NCBI GenBank assembly: GCA_030765045.1
Contig: CM060963.1
Coordinates: 98,040,034-98,104,033, forward strand
Length of the DNA: 64,000 nt
Reading direction: 5' to 3'
From: Tenodera sinensis
Lineage: Eukaryota; Arthropoda; Insecta; Mantodea; Mantidae
Shown here: one piece after another, positions 46,759-60,559 of the stretch
How the letters are laid out: every line of letters starts with the position of its first letter
How positions within the stretch are numbered: position 1 is the first letter of the stretch
Made by a program: the position numbers and the translations under genes
Notes under the pieces: model-generated
The model's input: only the letters and a program-made list of their open reading frames with translations
Told to the model about the DNA's origin: nothing
The model's database searches: none

Positions 46759-48567
46759 GAGACGTTTCTAGACATTCATTCTATCCCCTTATTATCTATC
46801 CTATATCCTCCTCCTCTGCTTGTCTATTCCATCCTGCCATAAGGCGTCCTGGTTTCCCTCTTTGCGGATATAACCTCGAGCATTTACATGTTACTTGTAG
46901 AGGATTGTCAGCGATTTTAGGATTTAGAATGTACTCAGACACGATGACACGCATATTTAAGAACCTTTCAGGCAATTTTGAGAATTATATAGGTTATTTA
47001 TTAGATTTTTCCAGAGGTTTCGTGCTATTTTGATGCTGTCTTAGGTCGTTTTAGAGATATTTTAGCTGCTTTTAAGCTGTTCAGAATGCTTTTGCAACAT
47101 ATTTAAGAACTTTCTAGGCAATTTTATTATGGTTCCTCTGATAGAGCTTTTAGACACTTTTAGTATATTCTTGCTGTTTTTCCGGTATATTTAAGAACTT
47201 TTCAGGTAATTTTGAGGATTATGTAGATTATTTGATCGATTTTCTAGAGGTTTCATGGTATTTTGAGCTTGTTTTAGACCGTTTAACAGATATTTTACTC
47301 GCTTTTAAGTGCTTTCAAGGGCAATGGGTGAATTTTGTTCACTGCTTCAGTACGCTATACACGCTAACTTCATTTTAACGATTCTTTAGCATAGTTCAGT
47401 ATGTTCTAATGGCAACACGCCAGACGTCGCTTACATTCCTTCTAAGACTATCATGACCTAACTTAACATAACCAACCATCATCGTCACCAACGCAACCTA
47501 TGCTGCAGCGCCATAACCATTGCCACCACCGCCTCCACCACCAACACCACCAACACACCCATTACCACAACCACCACCACTACAACTGTCATTACTACCA
47601 TCATACCCCTTAACTACCAACTCAGCCATGACCACACCCACCATCATCATCACCACACCAACCAAAGACACCTATTCTGCAACACCACCACCACCACCAC
47701 CGCCACCACCACCAACATCAACACCTGGAGCACCAGCACCACCATAACCTGCACGACTATAACCATCGCAGCACCCCCACCTCCGTCATCACCACCACCA
47801 CCACCACCATTTAAGAACCTTTCAGGTAATTTTGAGAATTATGTAGGTTAGTTATTAGATTTTCCAGTGGTTTCATGCTATTTTGATGCTGTCTAAGGTC
47901 GTTTTACAGATATTTTAGCTGCTTTTAAGCTGTTCAGAATGCTTTTGCAACATATTTAAGAATTTACTAGCCAATTTTATTATGGTTCCTCTGATAGATC
48001 TTTTAGACACTTTTGGTATATTCTTGCTGCTTTTACAGTATATTTAAGAGCTTTACAGGCAATTTTGAGGATTATATAGATTATTTGATCGATTTTCCAG
48101 AGGTTTCATGGTATTTCAAGTGTTGTTGGACGTATTTATCTGCTAGTTTAAATATCGTTTCAGACATTTTAGAGACATTTTAAGCACTATGCGAGTATTT
48201 TAAACTTTTACACCGACATTTTGATTGGTTTTCAGAATCCTTTGAAACACTTTTATAGGCGTTAGACGCTTTTAATGGTATTTTTCGAGCGCTAATTAAG
48301 ACATTTCAGCTCCTTCACAGATATTTTGAGGATTTTCAGGGCATCTTAAACTCGTGAGAAGCATTTTTTTCGCCAGTTTGAAGATGTTTTAAGGCACTGA
48401 AGCAGGTATTTTTGAAGTTGCTAGGGGTATTTTACTAAGCTTTCTTCAGTAATCGCTTTGTTTTACAGTAGTTGAGGTGCAGTCCAACCTATCCATTCAT
48501 TTATTGCATTTCTTGTACTTATTATTTCGACTACATTTCACTACTGACCTAACCCAGGAACAATCGT

Positions 48568-48570
<3 letters not shown>

Positions 48571-48615
<45 letters not shown>
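48571..48615. repeat. (ATC)n microsatellite, mirrored in the right arm
   Basis: About 15 units of ATC, with the exact inverse near 50836-50890. Confidence 0.9.
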
Positions 48616-48616
<1 letters not shown>

Positions 48617-49219
48617 ACAACAACTGCTCTATCTCGTAGTCTGACCAAGCTAACCTAATCTAACTTAACCTAAGCTAAGCTCCATACTTCTTTCGTCTAA
48701 CCTAATTTCTAAGCCCTTGCTTCTACTCTTTTTACTTTGGTCTTTCATATTTTAACCTAACCTAACCTAACCTAACCTAACCTAAGGTAGCTAGCCTAGT
48801 TCCTCCTCTTATTGTTATTTATTCTATTTCATCACCATGATCCGTTTCTAGATATTCATTCTATCCTCTTATCTATTATATATCCTCCTCCTCCAATGTG
48901 ATACTTTTACCTGATGGGACATGTTTTTAGAGAGGTTTACACCTGTGTTTGAGGGTAGAGTTTCTCAACTAATGACATGGTGACGATTTTACCTGTTGGG
49001 ACACGTTTAAAAGAGGTTCAGTTGATAGATTGTAACATATAGTATGTTAGCGTGTTAAGACGCGTGCAAATAGGTTTATTTCGTGGTGATAGTTAAAATT
49101 AATGTCTTTGTTGTTGAAATGATGGTACTTAGAAACATAATCATCTTTTCATGTTTTAATTTGACGCTTGATTCGTCTTAAAGTGAATAAAAATGGAGAA
49201 AGAATTATAAAAATACGGG

Positions 49220-49738
49220 GTATTTGTTTCTTTAAGCGTTTAAATAATGTTTAGATGGTTCCATTACTGTCATCCGATATCGATAAAAGAAATGTTACTT
49301 AAAGATACATAACCGCCGTTTCGCGTCTTAATTTTTCTGTTGGATTCTTTTCAAAGTGCGTAAAAGACGAGAAAAAGTCATAAAAATAGGAAGGTTTGAT
49401 GAAATATAGCAGAAATTTGGTTTTTTTTAAGCGTTTAAATATTGTTTAGATGGTTCCATTACTGTCATCCGATATCGATAAAAGAAATGTTACTTAAAGA
49501 TACATAACCGCCGTTTCACGTCTTCCGTTTCGCGTCTTAATTTTTTCTGTTGGATTCGTTTCAAAGTGCGTAAAAGACGAGAAAAAGTCATAAAAATAGG
49601 AAGGTTTGATGAAATATAGCAGAAATTTGGTTTTTTTAAGCGTTTAAATATTGCTTAGATGGTTCCATTACTGTCATCCGATATCGATTAAAGAAATGTT
49701 ACTTAAAGATACATAACCGCCGTTTCACGTCTTAATTT
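49220..49738. repeat. Tandem repeat in the spacer, period about 195-209 bp
   Basis: GCGTTTAAAT anchors at 49236, 49431 and 49640. Units share GATGGTTCCATTACTGTCAT and GATACATAACCGCCGTTTC. The second unit has a 14-base internal duplication of CGTCTTCCGTTTCG type. The third is partial. Confidence 0.9.
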
Positions 49739-49740
49739 TG

Positions 49741-49752
49741 CGAGCGCGCGCG

Positions 49753-49783
<31 letters not shown>

Positions 49784-49812
49784 GTGTCTGTGTGTGTGTG
49801 TGTGTGTGTGTG
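49741..49812. repeat. (GC)n-(GT)n dinucleotide tract near the palindrome centre
   Basis: Alternating GC runs into GT for about 70 bases, a classic Z-DNA-prone sequence. It lies 60-120 bases from the geometric centre of the element (about 49685). Confidence 0.95.
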
Positions 49813-50835
49813 CGGCGTGAAAGTATTAAAATTATAAACATTTATTTCTATAAATACAGTGGTTGAAATATAATTTACCTTGTTTAAACTTTAAAAATGA
49901 GGGGAAATGCATGTTAACGTTGAACTGGCAAATAAAAATGAAACAAGTTGATCCTTGACTCACGTAGTTTAATGATATATATTTTAAAAAATACAAACTT
50001 AATCTTGAATCGCGTAGTCATTTATAAGGTACGTGCTAGTGGAATAAGTAGGGTTAGCTCAGGATAGATATGGAGAAAATGTCAAACATACTATACCATA
50101 GTTGCAGAATATGGTGGTTGTGCAGGATAAGGCTGCGTTGGTAACGGTGATGGTTGGTTATGTTAGATGCGTCTAAATACCCCCCCCCCCCGAAATTGCC
50201 TGAAAAGTTCTTAAATATGTTGCAAAAAGTACCAGGAATATACTAAAAGTGACTAAAAAACATCTATCAGAGGGACCAAAATAGCATTGAAATTGGAGTG
50301 AAACGTTTCAAAAAATGTACTTACAACTGGTGTAAAAGCCCTCTCAATATCCCGAAAAGTGTCTTAAAACACTTAAAGTAGCAATACAACGCTCCGAAAA
50401 GATTAAAAAAGTCCTGAAAACGTGCATGCCGGTGAGTCTGAATATCTTCTAAATCCTAAATTTGTTGGAAATCCTCTACAAGCAACGAATAAATACCCTG
50501 AGGTTATACCCACAAAGAGGGAAACCAGGACGCCTTATGGCAGGATGGAATAGACAAGCAGAGGAGGAGGATATATAATAGATAAGAGGATAGAATGAAT
50601 ATCTAGAAACGGATCATGGTGATGAAATAGAATAAATAACAATAAGAGGAGGAACTAGGCTAGCTACCTTAGGTTAGGTTAGGTTAGGTTAGGTTAAAAT
50701 ATGAAAGACCAAAGTAAAAAGAGTAGAAGCAAGGGCTTAGAAATTAGGTTAGACGAAAGAAGTATGGAGCTTAGCTTAGGTTAAGTTAGATTAGGTTAGC
50801 TTGGTCAGACTACGAGATAGAGCAGTTGTTGTTGT

Positions 50836-50890
<55 letters not shown>

Positions 50891-53800
50891 ACGATTGTTC
50901 CTGGGTTAGGTCAGTAGTGAAATGTAGTCGAAATAATAAGTACAAGAAATGCAATAAATGAATGGATAGGTTGGACTGCACCTCAACTACTGTAAAACAA
51001 AGCGATTACTGAAGAAAGCTTAGTAAAATACCCCTAGCAACTTCAAAAATACCTGCTTCAGTGCCTTAAAACATCTTCAAACTGGCGAAAAAAATGCTTC
51101 TCACGAGTTTAAGATGCCCTGAAAATCCTCAAAATATCTGTGAAGGAGCTGAAATGTCTTAATTAGCGCTCGAAAAATACCATTAAAAGCGTCTAACGCC
51201 TATAAAAGTGTTTCAAAGGATTCTGAAAACCAATCAAAATGTCGGTGTAAAAGTTTAAAATACTCGCATAGTGCTTAAAATGTCTCTAAAATGTCTGAAA
51301 CGATATTTAAACTAGCAGATAAATACGTCCAACAACACTTGAAATACCATGAAACCTCTGGAAAATCGATCAAATAATCTATATAATCCTCAAAATTGCC
51401 TGAAAAGCTCTTAAATATACTGTAAAAGCAGCAAGAATATACCAAAAGTGTCTAAAAGATCTATCAGAGGAACCATAATAAAATTGGCTAGTAAATTCTT
51501 AAATATGTTGCAAAAGCATTCTGAACAGCTTAAAAGCAGCTAAAATATCTGTAAAACGACCTTAGACAGCATCAAAATAGCATGAAACCACTGGAAAATC
51601 TAATAACTAACCTACATAATTCTCAAAATTACCTGAAAGGTTCTTAAATGGTGGTGGTGGTGGTGGTGATGACGGAGGTGGGGGTGCTGCGATGGTTATA
51701 GTCGTGCAGGTTATGGTGGTGCTGGTGCTCCAGGTGTTGATGTTGGTGGTGGTGGCGGTGGTGGTGGTGGTGGTGTTGCAGAATAGGTGTCTTTGGTTGG
51801 TGTGGTGATGATGATGGTGGGTGTGGTCATGGCTGAGTTGGTAGTTAAGGGGTATGATGGTAGTAATGACAGTTGTAGTGGTGGTGGTTGTGGTAATGGG
51901 TGTGTTGGTGGTGTTGGTGGTGGAGGCGGTGGTGGCAATGGTTATGGCGCTGCAGCATAGGTTGCGTTGGTGACGATGATGGTTGGTTATGTTAAGTTAG
52001 GTCATGATAGTCTTAGAAGGAATGTAAGCGACGTCTGGCGTGTTGCCATTAGAACATACTGAACTATGCTAAAGAATCGTTAAAATGAAGTTAGCGTGTA
52101 TAGCGTACTGAAGCAGTGAACAAAATTCACCCATTGCCCTTGAAAGCACTTAAAAGCGAGTAAAATATCTGTTAAACGGTCTAAAACAAGCTCAAAATAC
52201 CATGAAACCTCTAGAAAATCGATCAAATAATCTACATAATCCTCAAAATTACCTGAAAAGTTCTTAAATATACCGGAAAAACAGCAAGAATATACTAAAA
52301 GTGTCTAAAAGCTCTATCAGAGGAACCATAATAAAATTGCCTAGAAAGTTCTTAAATATGTTGCAAAAGCATTCTGAACAGCTTAAAAGCAGCTAAAATA
52401 TCTCTAAAACGACCTAAGACAGCATCAAAATAGCACGAAACCTCTGGAAAAATCTAATAAATAACCTATATAATTCTCAAAATTGCCTGAAAGGTTCTTA
52501 AATATGCGTGTCATCGTGTCTGAGTACATTCTAAATCCTAAAATCGCTGACAATCCTCTACAAGTAACATGTAAATGCTCGAGGTTATATCCGCAAAGAG
52601 GGAAACCAGGACGCCTTATGGCAGGATGGAATAGACAAGCAGAGGAGGAGGATATAGGATAGATAATAAGGGGATAGAATGAATGTCTAGAAACGTCTCA
52701 TTGTGGTGGTGTGGTGTTGGTGTCCGCTATGATGGTGCTGGTGATGATGGTGGTCGTGCTGGTGGTGGTGATGGTGTCCGTTATGGTGGTGCTGATGATG
52801 ATGGTACTGGTGATTATGGTGGTGGTGGTGGTAGAGGTGTTGGTGTCCGTTGTGGGGGGGGGCGCTGGTGATGATGGTGGTGCTGGTGATGATGGCGGAG
52901 TGGTATTGGTGGTGATAGTGGTGGTGGTCGTTGGTGGTAGTGGTAGTGGTGGCCGTTATAGTGGCAGTGGTGAGGGTGTTGCTGTTGTTGTTGGTGTTGG
53001 AGGTGTTGCAGAATAGATGGTGTTGGTTGGTGTGGTGATGATGATGGCAAGGATGGTGGCTATGGTAACGATGGTGGTGGCGATAACGGTGGTGGTGATG
53101 GTAACGATGGTGGTGAAAGTGAGGATGGAGGTACTGGTGAAGGTTATGGTGGATAATGTAACGATGGTGATGGTAACGTGAAGGTGACAGTGAGGATGAT
53201 GGTACTGGTGATGGTTATGGCGGTGATGATGGCAAGGATGGTGGCTATGGTAACGATGGTGGTGGCGATAACGGTGGTGGTGATGGTAACGATGGTGGCG
53301 CTGGTGATGGTGGAGGTGTTGGTGGTGGTGATGGTGTTGGTGGTGGTGGTGGTGGTGGTGGTGGTGGTGGTGGTGGTGGTGGTGGTGGTGGGATAGGTTC
53401 GGTTAGGATAGTCTTAGAAGGAATGTGTGCAACGTTTGACGTGTTACCATTAGAACCTACAGAATTATGCAAGAGAATTGTTAAATGAAGTTGGCATGTA
53501 TAGCATACTGGAACAGTGTACAAAGACGGATACAATAGCTATTTGAATAACAAGGTTACAACGTCTTCTAATGTTAGTTTAGGAAAAGAGCCGGAGGAAG
53601 CAGAAAAAGAAGCCTGTATAATGTTAAATAACGTTGAAGAAATGTCTGCAAAGAGGTTTGTGGTTAAGTTAGGTTAGTCTTAGAAAGACTGTAAGCAATT
53701 CTCTAGACGAGAACATCATACATTTACAAAAGGATGGAAAGTGGTCATGAAAGCATAACAAATCGCTAAAAAGGGCTCCATATACCCCTTAAAAACATTA

Positions 53801-55804
53801 AACCATACTAACGACGTGAAAACATAGAAAATACCAACGAAGCTGCAAAAAAAAAAAAAAAAAATCCTGAAAATCTCTAGAATACCGCAAAAATGGCTAA
53901 AATACTTACCAACTCCTAAAATAGCACTAACATACCATGAAATGTTCAGAAATCGTTAGGGTTCGCATGTCGGGGGGGTGTAATATCTTCAAGGTAGCTA
54001 AAGTTGTTGGAGGAACGTCTCCAAAAGAAAGTGAAATATCTAAGCTTGAAACGGCATGTTGCGACGGTCAGAATAGGTTATAGAAGAATATAATGCTCGT
54101 GTAAAATGGGATGAGATAGGCTAGGTTAGATTAGGTTAGGTTAGGTTAGGTATGAGGCTTAGGTTATGTGAAATTATGAAAGACCATATAGTAAAAAGAG
54201 TAGGGATTAGATGAGCAATAGGGATGAAGAATAAATCATTAGATGAGGTGTTAGGTTAGGTTAGACGAGTAGAAGTATGGGGCTTAGGCTAGGTTAGATT
54301 AGGTTAGGATAGGTTAGACGAGTAGAAGTATGGGGCTTAGGTCAGATTAGATTAGGTTAGGTCTAAAATATCCCTATAGTGCTTAAAATGTCTCTAAAAT
54401 GGCTGAAACGATATTTAACTGGTAGAGATACGTCTAACAGCCTTAAAATAGACGGTTCAGTATTCCTAATATCGTGAAAATTATCTTCCATTACCCTTCA
54501 AAGTGCTTAAAGCAAACAATAATGGACAGGGTCGTCCAGAATAACTGTCGGATTGCCTTAAATAATGTCAAATTCGTCTAAAATACTCTGAAAAATGTTT
54601 AAACTGGACGTAAAAGTCTTCAGAATATCTGGAAACAGGCTGAAATATCTATCAACGAGTCTAAACGGGTCTCAATACACGCTGAAAATATATAATATGA
54701 CTTCTAAATAATCCTCGAAATTGTTTGAAAAGTTGTTAAATATGTTGTAAAAGCGTCCTGAATATACCAAAAGCGTCTAAAAGATCTAGCAGAGGGTGAA
54801 AAATTGCAACAAAATGGGGTGAAACGTCTTAAAAATGTATGAAAATGACTGAATAACTCTGAAAATTGTCTGAAAAGATGTTAAATATGTTGTAAAAGCG
54901 CCCTGAATATACTAAAAGCGTCTAAAAGATCTAACAGAGGGTGCAAAATTGCAGCAAAATGGGGTGAAATGTCCTAAAAATGTATGAAAATGATTGAATA
55001 ACTCTGAAAATTGTCTGAAAAATTCTTAAATATGTTGTAAAAGCATCAAGAATATGCTAAAAGTGCTTAAAAAGATCTATCAGAGGACTCAAAATAGTAT
55101 CAAAATGTTTATGAAATTCCTAGAGGGAGATCAGGGTAGCGTATGACAGGATAGAATAGATAAGCAGAGGAGGGAATAGGATAGATGATAAGAGGATAGA
55201 ATGAATGTCTAGAAACGTATCATGTTAGTAGAATAGAATAAATAATAATAAGAGGATCTATCTTAGGTTAGGCTAGGCCATGTTAGATTAGGATAGGTTA
55301 GGTTAGGCTAGGATAGGTTAGACGAGTAGAAGTATGGGGCTTAGGTTAAATTATCAAAGACGGGAGTAAATAGTGGGAGCTGGGTTAGGTTAGGTTAGCC
55401 ATGTAGAAGTATGGAGCTTAGGTTAGGTTAAGATAGGTTAGAAGAGTAGAAGTATGAGGCTTAGGTTAGGTTAGATTAGGATAGGTTAGGTTAGGTTAGG
55501 TTAGGTTAGGTTAGCGTGGCTATGTGGGGCGAGGTAACATTATATTGGGGTAATATATTTAATCAACTCAGAAAGCTCTTGTGTTAGGCGGCATACACCG
55601 ATATAGTGAACGACATACTCAGGCACCATGAACGCTCATAAGCATACATACACTGCTATAGGCCTTAAGAGTCATCCCTAGAGATTCCTTTAAACACCTA
55701 CAACGTCCTGCTTCCCCTGCCGCCTTACCTAGTAATCCTTAGATTACGCACGGCGGCCATCTTGCCCATAAAAAAGTGTGCCAGCTTTCCCTTATATACC
55801 CTAC

Positions 55805-55974
55805 TTACATAATTCATTATTTTGTTCTCAAATGTTATAGTATTTGTTGCGGATAACTGTATTAATTTGTGCTAAATAGAAGTTGTTCTTTACATTAAAA
55901 TAATAGTCTAGTAGTAAGTAATTGATTGCACATTAGGCTCATTGATTTCCAAAGGGGGCCGCGGCTCCCCCTTG
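55805..55974. mobile_element. MITE M1 copy 3, right part
   Basis: After TTACA it continues ATAATTCATTATTTTGTTCT, TTGCGGATAACTG and GGGGGCCGCGGCTCCCCCTTG, following the order of copies 1 and 2. The last bases of the MITE are missing. Confidence 0.8.
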
Positions 55975-56850
55975 TATTTTTAGAGAAAGGTCCGCGCGCG
56001 CGTGTCTTTCTGTGTCAGTGTGTCTGTCAGTTTGTGCACAGCATAACTTACAAAAGAAAAAGTCGATTAAAAACCAAAGTTGGTATTTAAGTTTAATGTC
56101 TTTCAAGAATGCGACACGTAGATTTTGAAGGAAATTGCTCCTGCCTAAACTACCCTTTATATGGCAAATTTTTCGAAAATTTCGATTTTCTCGAAAATGA
56201 CTAACGATTTTGATTAAAATGCCATGTTTGAGATATTCTTATGCCAAACGAAATGAATATTTTGAATTTTCTGGCTAGAGCCTATATAACCTGTTTACTC
56301 TTGGTGACTTTTGTATAACTGGTAAACCGTAAGAGATAGACAAAGTCGTACTATACCAAAATGTAGATCTTGCTAAAACACACAATTTATGTTCAAATAA
56401 AATTTTTTGTAGAGTGAACCATTTCGGAGATATTCCTTGTTATTTGTGTGAGTTGTGGAAAACTTACTTTCGTCAAATGGAACATCATTATTCATTTGGC
56501 ATATTCGTCGTGCAAAGAGAACGGAATTTCAAAGCTTTAAAAGATTTGACTATCGCTCAAAGCCTACTGTATTCCCATATTCCCCTTGCACCCACAAGGA
56601 AATAAGCAATAAGATAATTTCTGCAAATGTTTATCTCGACTAACACGAAGAAGATATAGGAGTAAGAGTTTGTAAGAATGGTTAGTACAAGAGCCTAGAA
56701 ACTCATGTAAGTTCAACACATTAGATTTTTATTTAGGGAGGGCGCCGTCCTGGAGTCCTTCATTGCCAGCAGTCACTGGAAAGGATTTGGTATTAAAGCG
56801 AGGAAATTGTACAATATTTAAGCGCAATTTTCAAATTTTAAAGCATTCAT
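55975..56850. other. Intron sequence, nothing recognised
   Basis: A CGCGCGCG run at 55993. Two overlapping 62-codon frames at 56414-56643 show no family resemblance. Confidence 0.35.
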
Positions 56851-56854
56851 ATAT

Positions 56855-57672
56855 ACACAGGTGTCCCAAAACACATCGACAACGCTTAGTATGTTGTCTG
56901 GTACGGTAAACTGACCGGTTTTTAGATAGGAATCCCTGTGCGGAAATGCACGGTTTGAACGCTGTAGCGCATCGAATTGTGAGATCGGTGTGTGTTCACA
57001 TTTCGTCAATAAGCCCATCAGGTTGTCTACATTAAAAATGGCCTTCGAACTATGTACCTCCTACGTCATTGCAGGGACTACATTCGGTGGTGGTGAGCCT
57101 CATGCACAAGGCCCAATACATGCGGTTGTCTTTGAAGACTTTCAGTCGCTTCGTGGACTCGAGCCATAAGGTCCTCCGCTGACATTAGAGGAGTATCATA
57201 CACCGTACTCTTCATACAACTCCATAAAAATAGTCGAGAGGTGTCAGATTTGGCGACCGTGCTGGATGGAATTGCTCCACCTCTACCAATTCATTGATTT
57301 TGAGCATGCGACGTTGAGGTGATTCCGCACATTTACATCAAAGTGTACTGGAATTCAAGTTGGGCATTTCAACAGCTGTGTACTGGTACGTGTCGCGCTG
57401 CTGTTAAATCTTTTACTGTACTGGAAGCTACACAAATGATGCAGTAGGACGCGCAACAGGGACTCTATGAAGGAATTTAGGGCATTCACAGGAATATTAT
57501 TATGCTCAGATCGTTCATCCCAGTACACACATGTCTAAAGGGTTGCATACCTTTCATATTAAAATACCAAAACGAATGTTAACAAATTGTCACAACCGTT
57601 CGTTCTCAAACTTCGACTCTCTCCAGCGTGCAAACCATGCATCTCCAGACAGGGGTTCCTATTTGAAAAAGA
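56855..57672. mobile_element. Non-autonomous TIR element family T1, copy 3 (right end lost)
   Basis: Begins CAGGTGTCCCAAAACACATC and shares the CGGAAATGCACGGTTTG subterminal region and interior (for example TTCATCCCAGTACACAC) with the pair at 35.6-37.4 kb. It breaks off after CAGGGGTTCCTATTTG. Confidence 0.65.
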
Positions 57673-57872
57673 AAAGTGGCGCACGTCCACTATTCATAGA
57701 GGCTAGAATTAGCAATAAATATATCATAAGGCGGGCTATTGCCATATAGCTCATAAATAATGGTCACGCAGACCTAATGCATAAGCATATAATATAAAGA
57801 TGATAGTAACACAAGAAAGTGATAGAGATAGCAGCAATATACTGAGATGGAAAAGGTAAACATGTAACTCAC

Positions 57873-57993
57873 CTCAATAGAAGGACCAGGAATTCGCCTG
57901 TTAATTGTTAGAATTCCCTTTTCGTAGCCATCTGCAGGAACACACTGGGGAGCGTAGCAGTCGGTGAGATTGTTAGGACAATCCCTGCAGGCA
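57873..57993 (-). CDS. Multicopper oxidase, exon a (start of first cupredoxin domain)
   Basis: This 121-nt exon is preceded by a pyrimidine-rich tract and CAG and ends GAG|GTGAGT. It begins with one base that completes a codon from a missing upstream exon, followed by 40 codons. The peptide has a Cys-rich run (ACRDCPNNLTDCYAPQCVPA) and ends in NRRIPGPSIE. That is the conserved segment of insect multicopper oxidases just before the first copper ligands. The exon ends in phase 0 and continues as VCLGD at 40156. A (TA)n repeat sits just upstream in the intron at 58018-58078. The upstream exon with the signal peptide was not recognised between 58 and 64 kb. Confidence 0.88.
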
Positions 57994-58011
57994 CTGTTGA
58001 AAAAGAAAAAA

Positions 58012-58017
<6 letters not shown>

Positions 58018-58078
<61 letters not shown>
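58018..58078. repeat. (TA)n microsatellite
   Basis: About 30 TA units directly upstream of oxidase exon a (on its strand). Confidence 0.95.
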
Positions 58079-60183
<2,105 letters not shown>

Positions 60184-60212
60184 TGTTAAAGACAAATATG
60201 CCATGGACCATT

Positions 60213-60545
60213 TTCTTCTTCTTTACGTGATTACCCTCCCCTCATGTAGGACTTACACCCTCTTGGATCTACAAGCTAGTGCCTAGGGTCAGACGACTGT
60301 CGGCGAGCAGACGAACTATGGAACGGACAGAGTGAAGATCTGGAAGGGGGTGGTCAGCCTAGTACCTGGTATGAGAGTGAGGAAGAGGATGATATGAAGT
60401 GCAGGCGAAATGGATGATTGGAAAGGTGATGACGGAGCAATTGGTGGAATCAGTGGCAGGGGAAACTGCAGAACCCGGAGAAAACCCACCCAGATGCCAC
60501 TTAATTCACTACGAATACCACATGCGGGTCCCTAGGAATTTATCC
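60213..60545 (-). mobile_element. tRNA-derived SINE, family S2, headless, with (ATT)n downstream
   Basis: Matches 14280-14645 through the body (GATTACCCTCCCC, AGAGGATGATATGAA, CGAATACCACATG). The tRNA head is missing at about 60545. Confidence 0.7.
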
Positions 60546-60559
60546 CGTGATAAATATGA

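Larger units (their letters stand above)
48894..50560. other. Spacer of the palindrome
   Basis: The right half (about 50150-50560) continues the same T-rich module grammar as the arms in inverse orientation (CCTGAAAAGTTCTTAAATATG, AGGACGCCTTATGGCAGG). The left half does not match the right arm. No frame above about 60 codons was recognised. Confidence 0.7.
43565..55804. mobile_element. Giant foldback element: 12.24-kb palindrome with 5.3-kb arms
   Basis: Left arm 43565-48893 and right arm 50561-55804 are inverted copies that read the same almost base for base, differing mainly in simple-repeat length and in a duplication at the left end. They are separated by a 1667-bp spacer. Outer ends are GTAGGGTATATAAGGG and its inverse. 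TTACA is repeated at 43560-43564 and 55805-55809. An alternative parse is AGTAGGG ends with a 3-bp TAC duplication. The flanks are two halves of one MITE. I found no transposase or other gene. Each arm holds CCTAA arrays, CAC/ATC trinucleotide tracts and diverged T-rich modules. I know no described family with these ends, and the size is extreme for a foldback element. Confidence 0.85.

Noticed and set aside
45935..47747. Pro/His-rich frames in the left arm of the palindrome (and their inverse at 51711-53535)
   Set aside because: They are translations of (CCA/CAC)n trinucleotides. Mirror copies occur on the opposite strand, and no start context, splice pattern or domain is present.
43565..55804. 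Palindrome as an assembly artefact
   Set aside because: Considered seriously. The outer flanks are different halves of one MITE with a 5-bp duplication, the arms differ in repeat lengths and in a left-end duplication, and the spacer is asymmetric. These features favour a real insertion, although long reads should confirm it.
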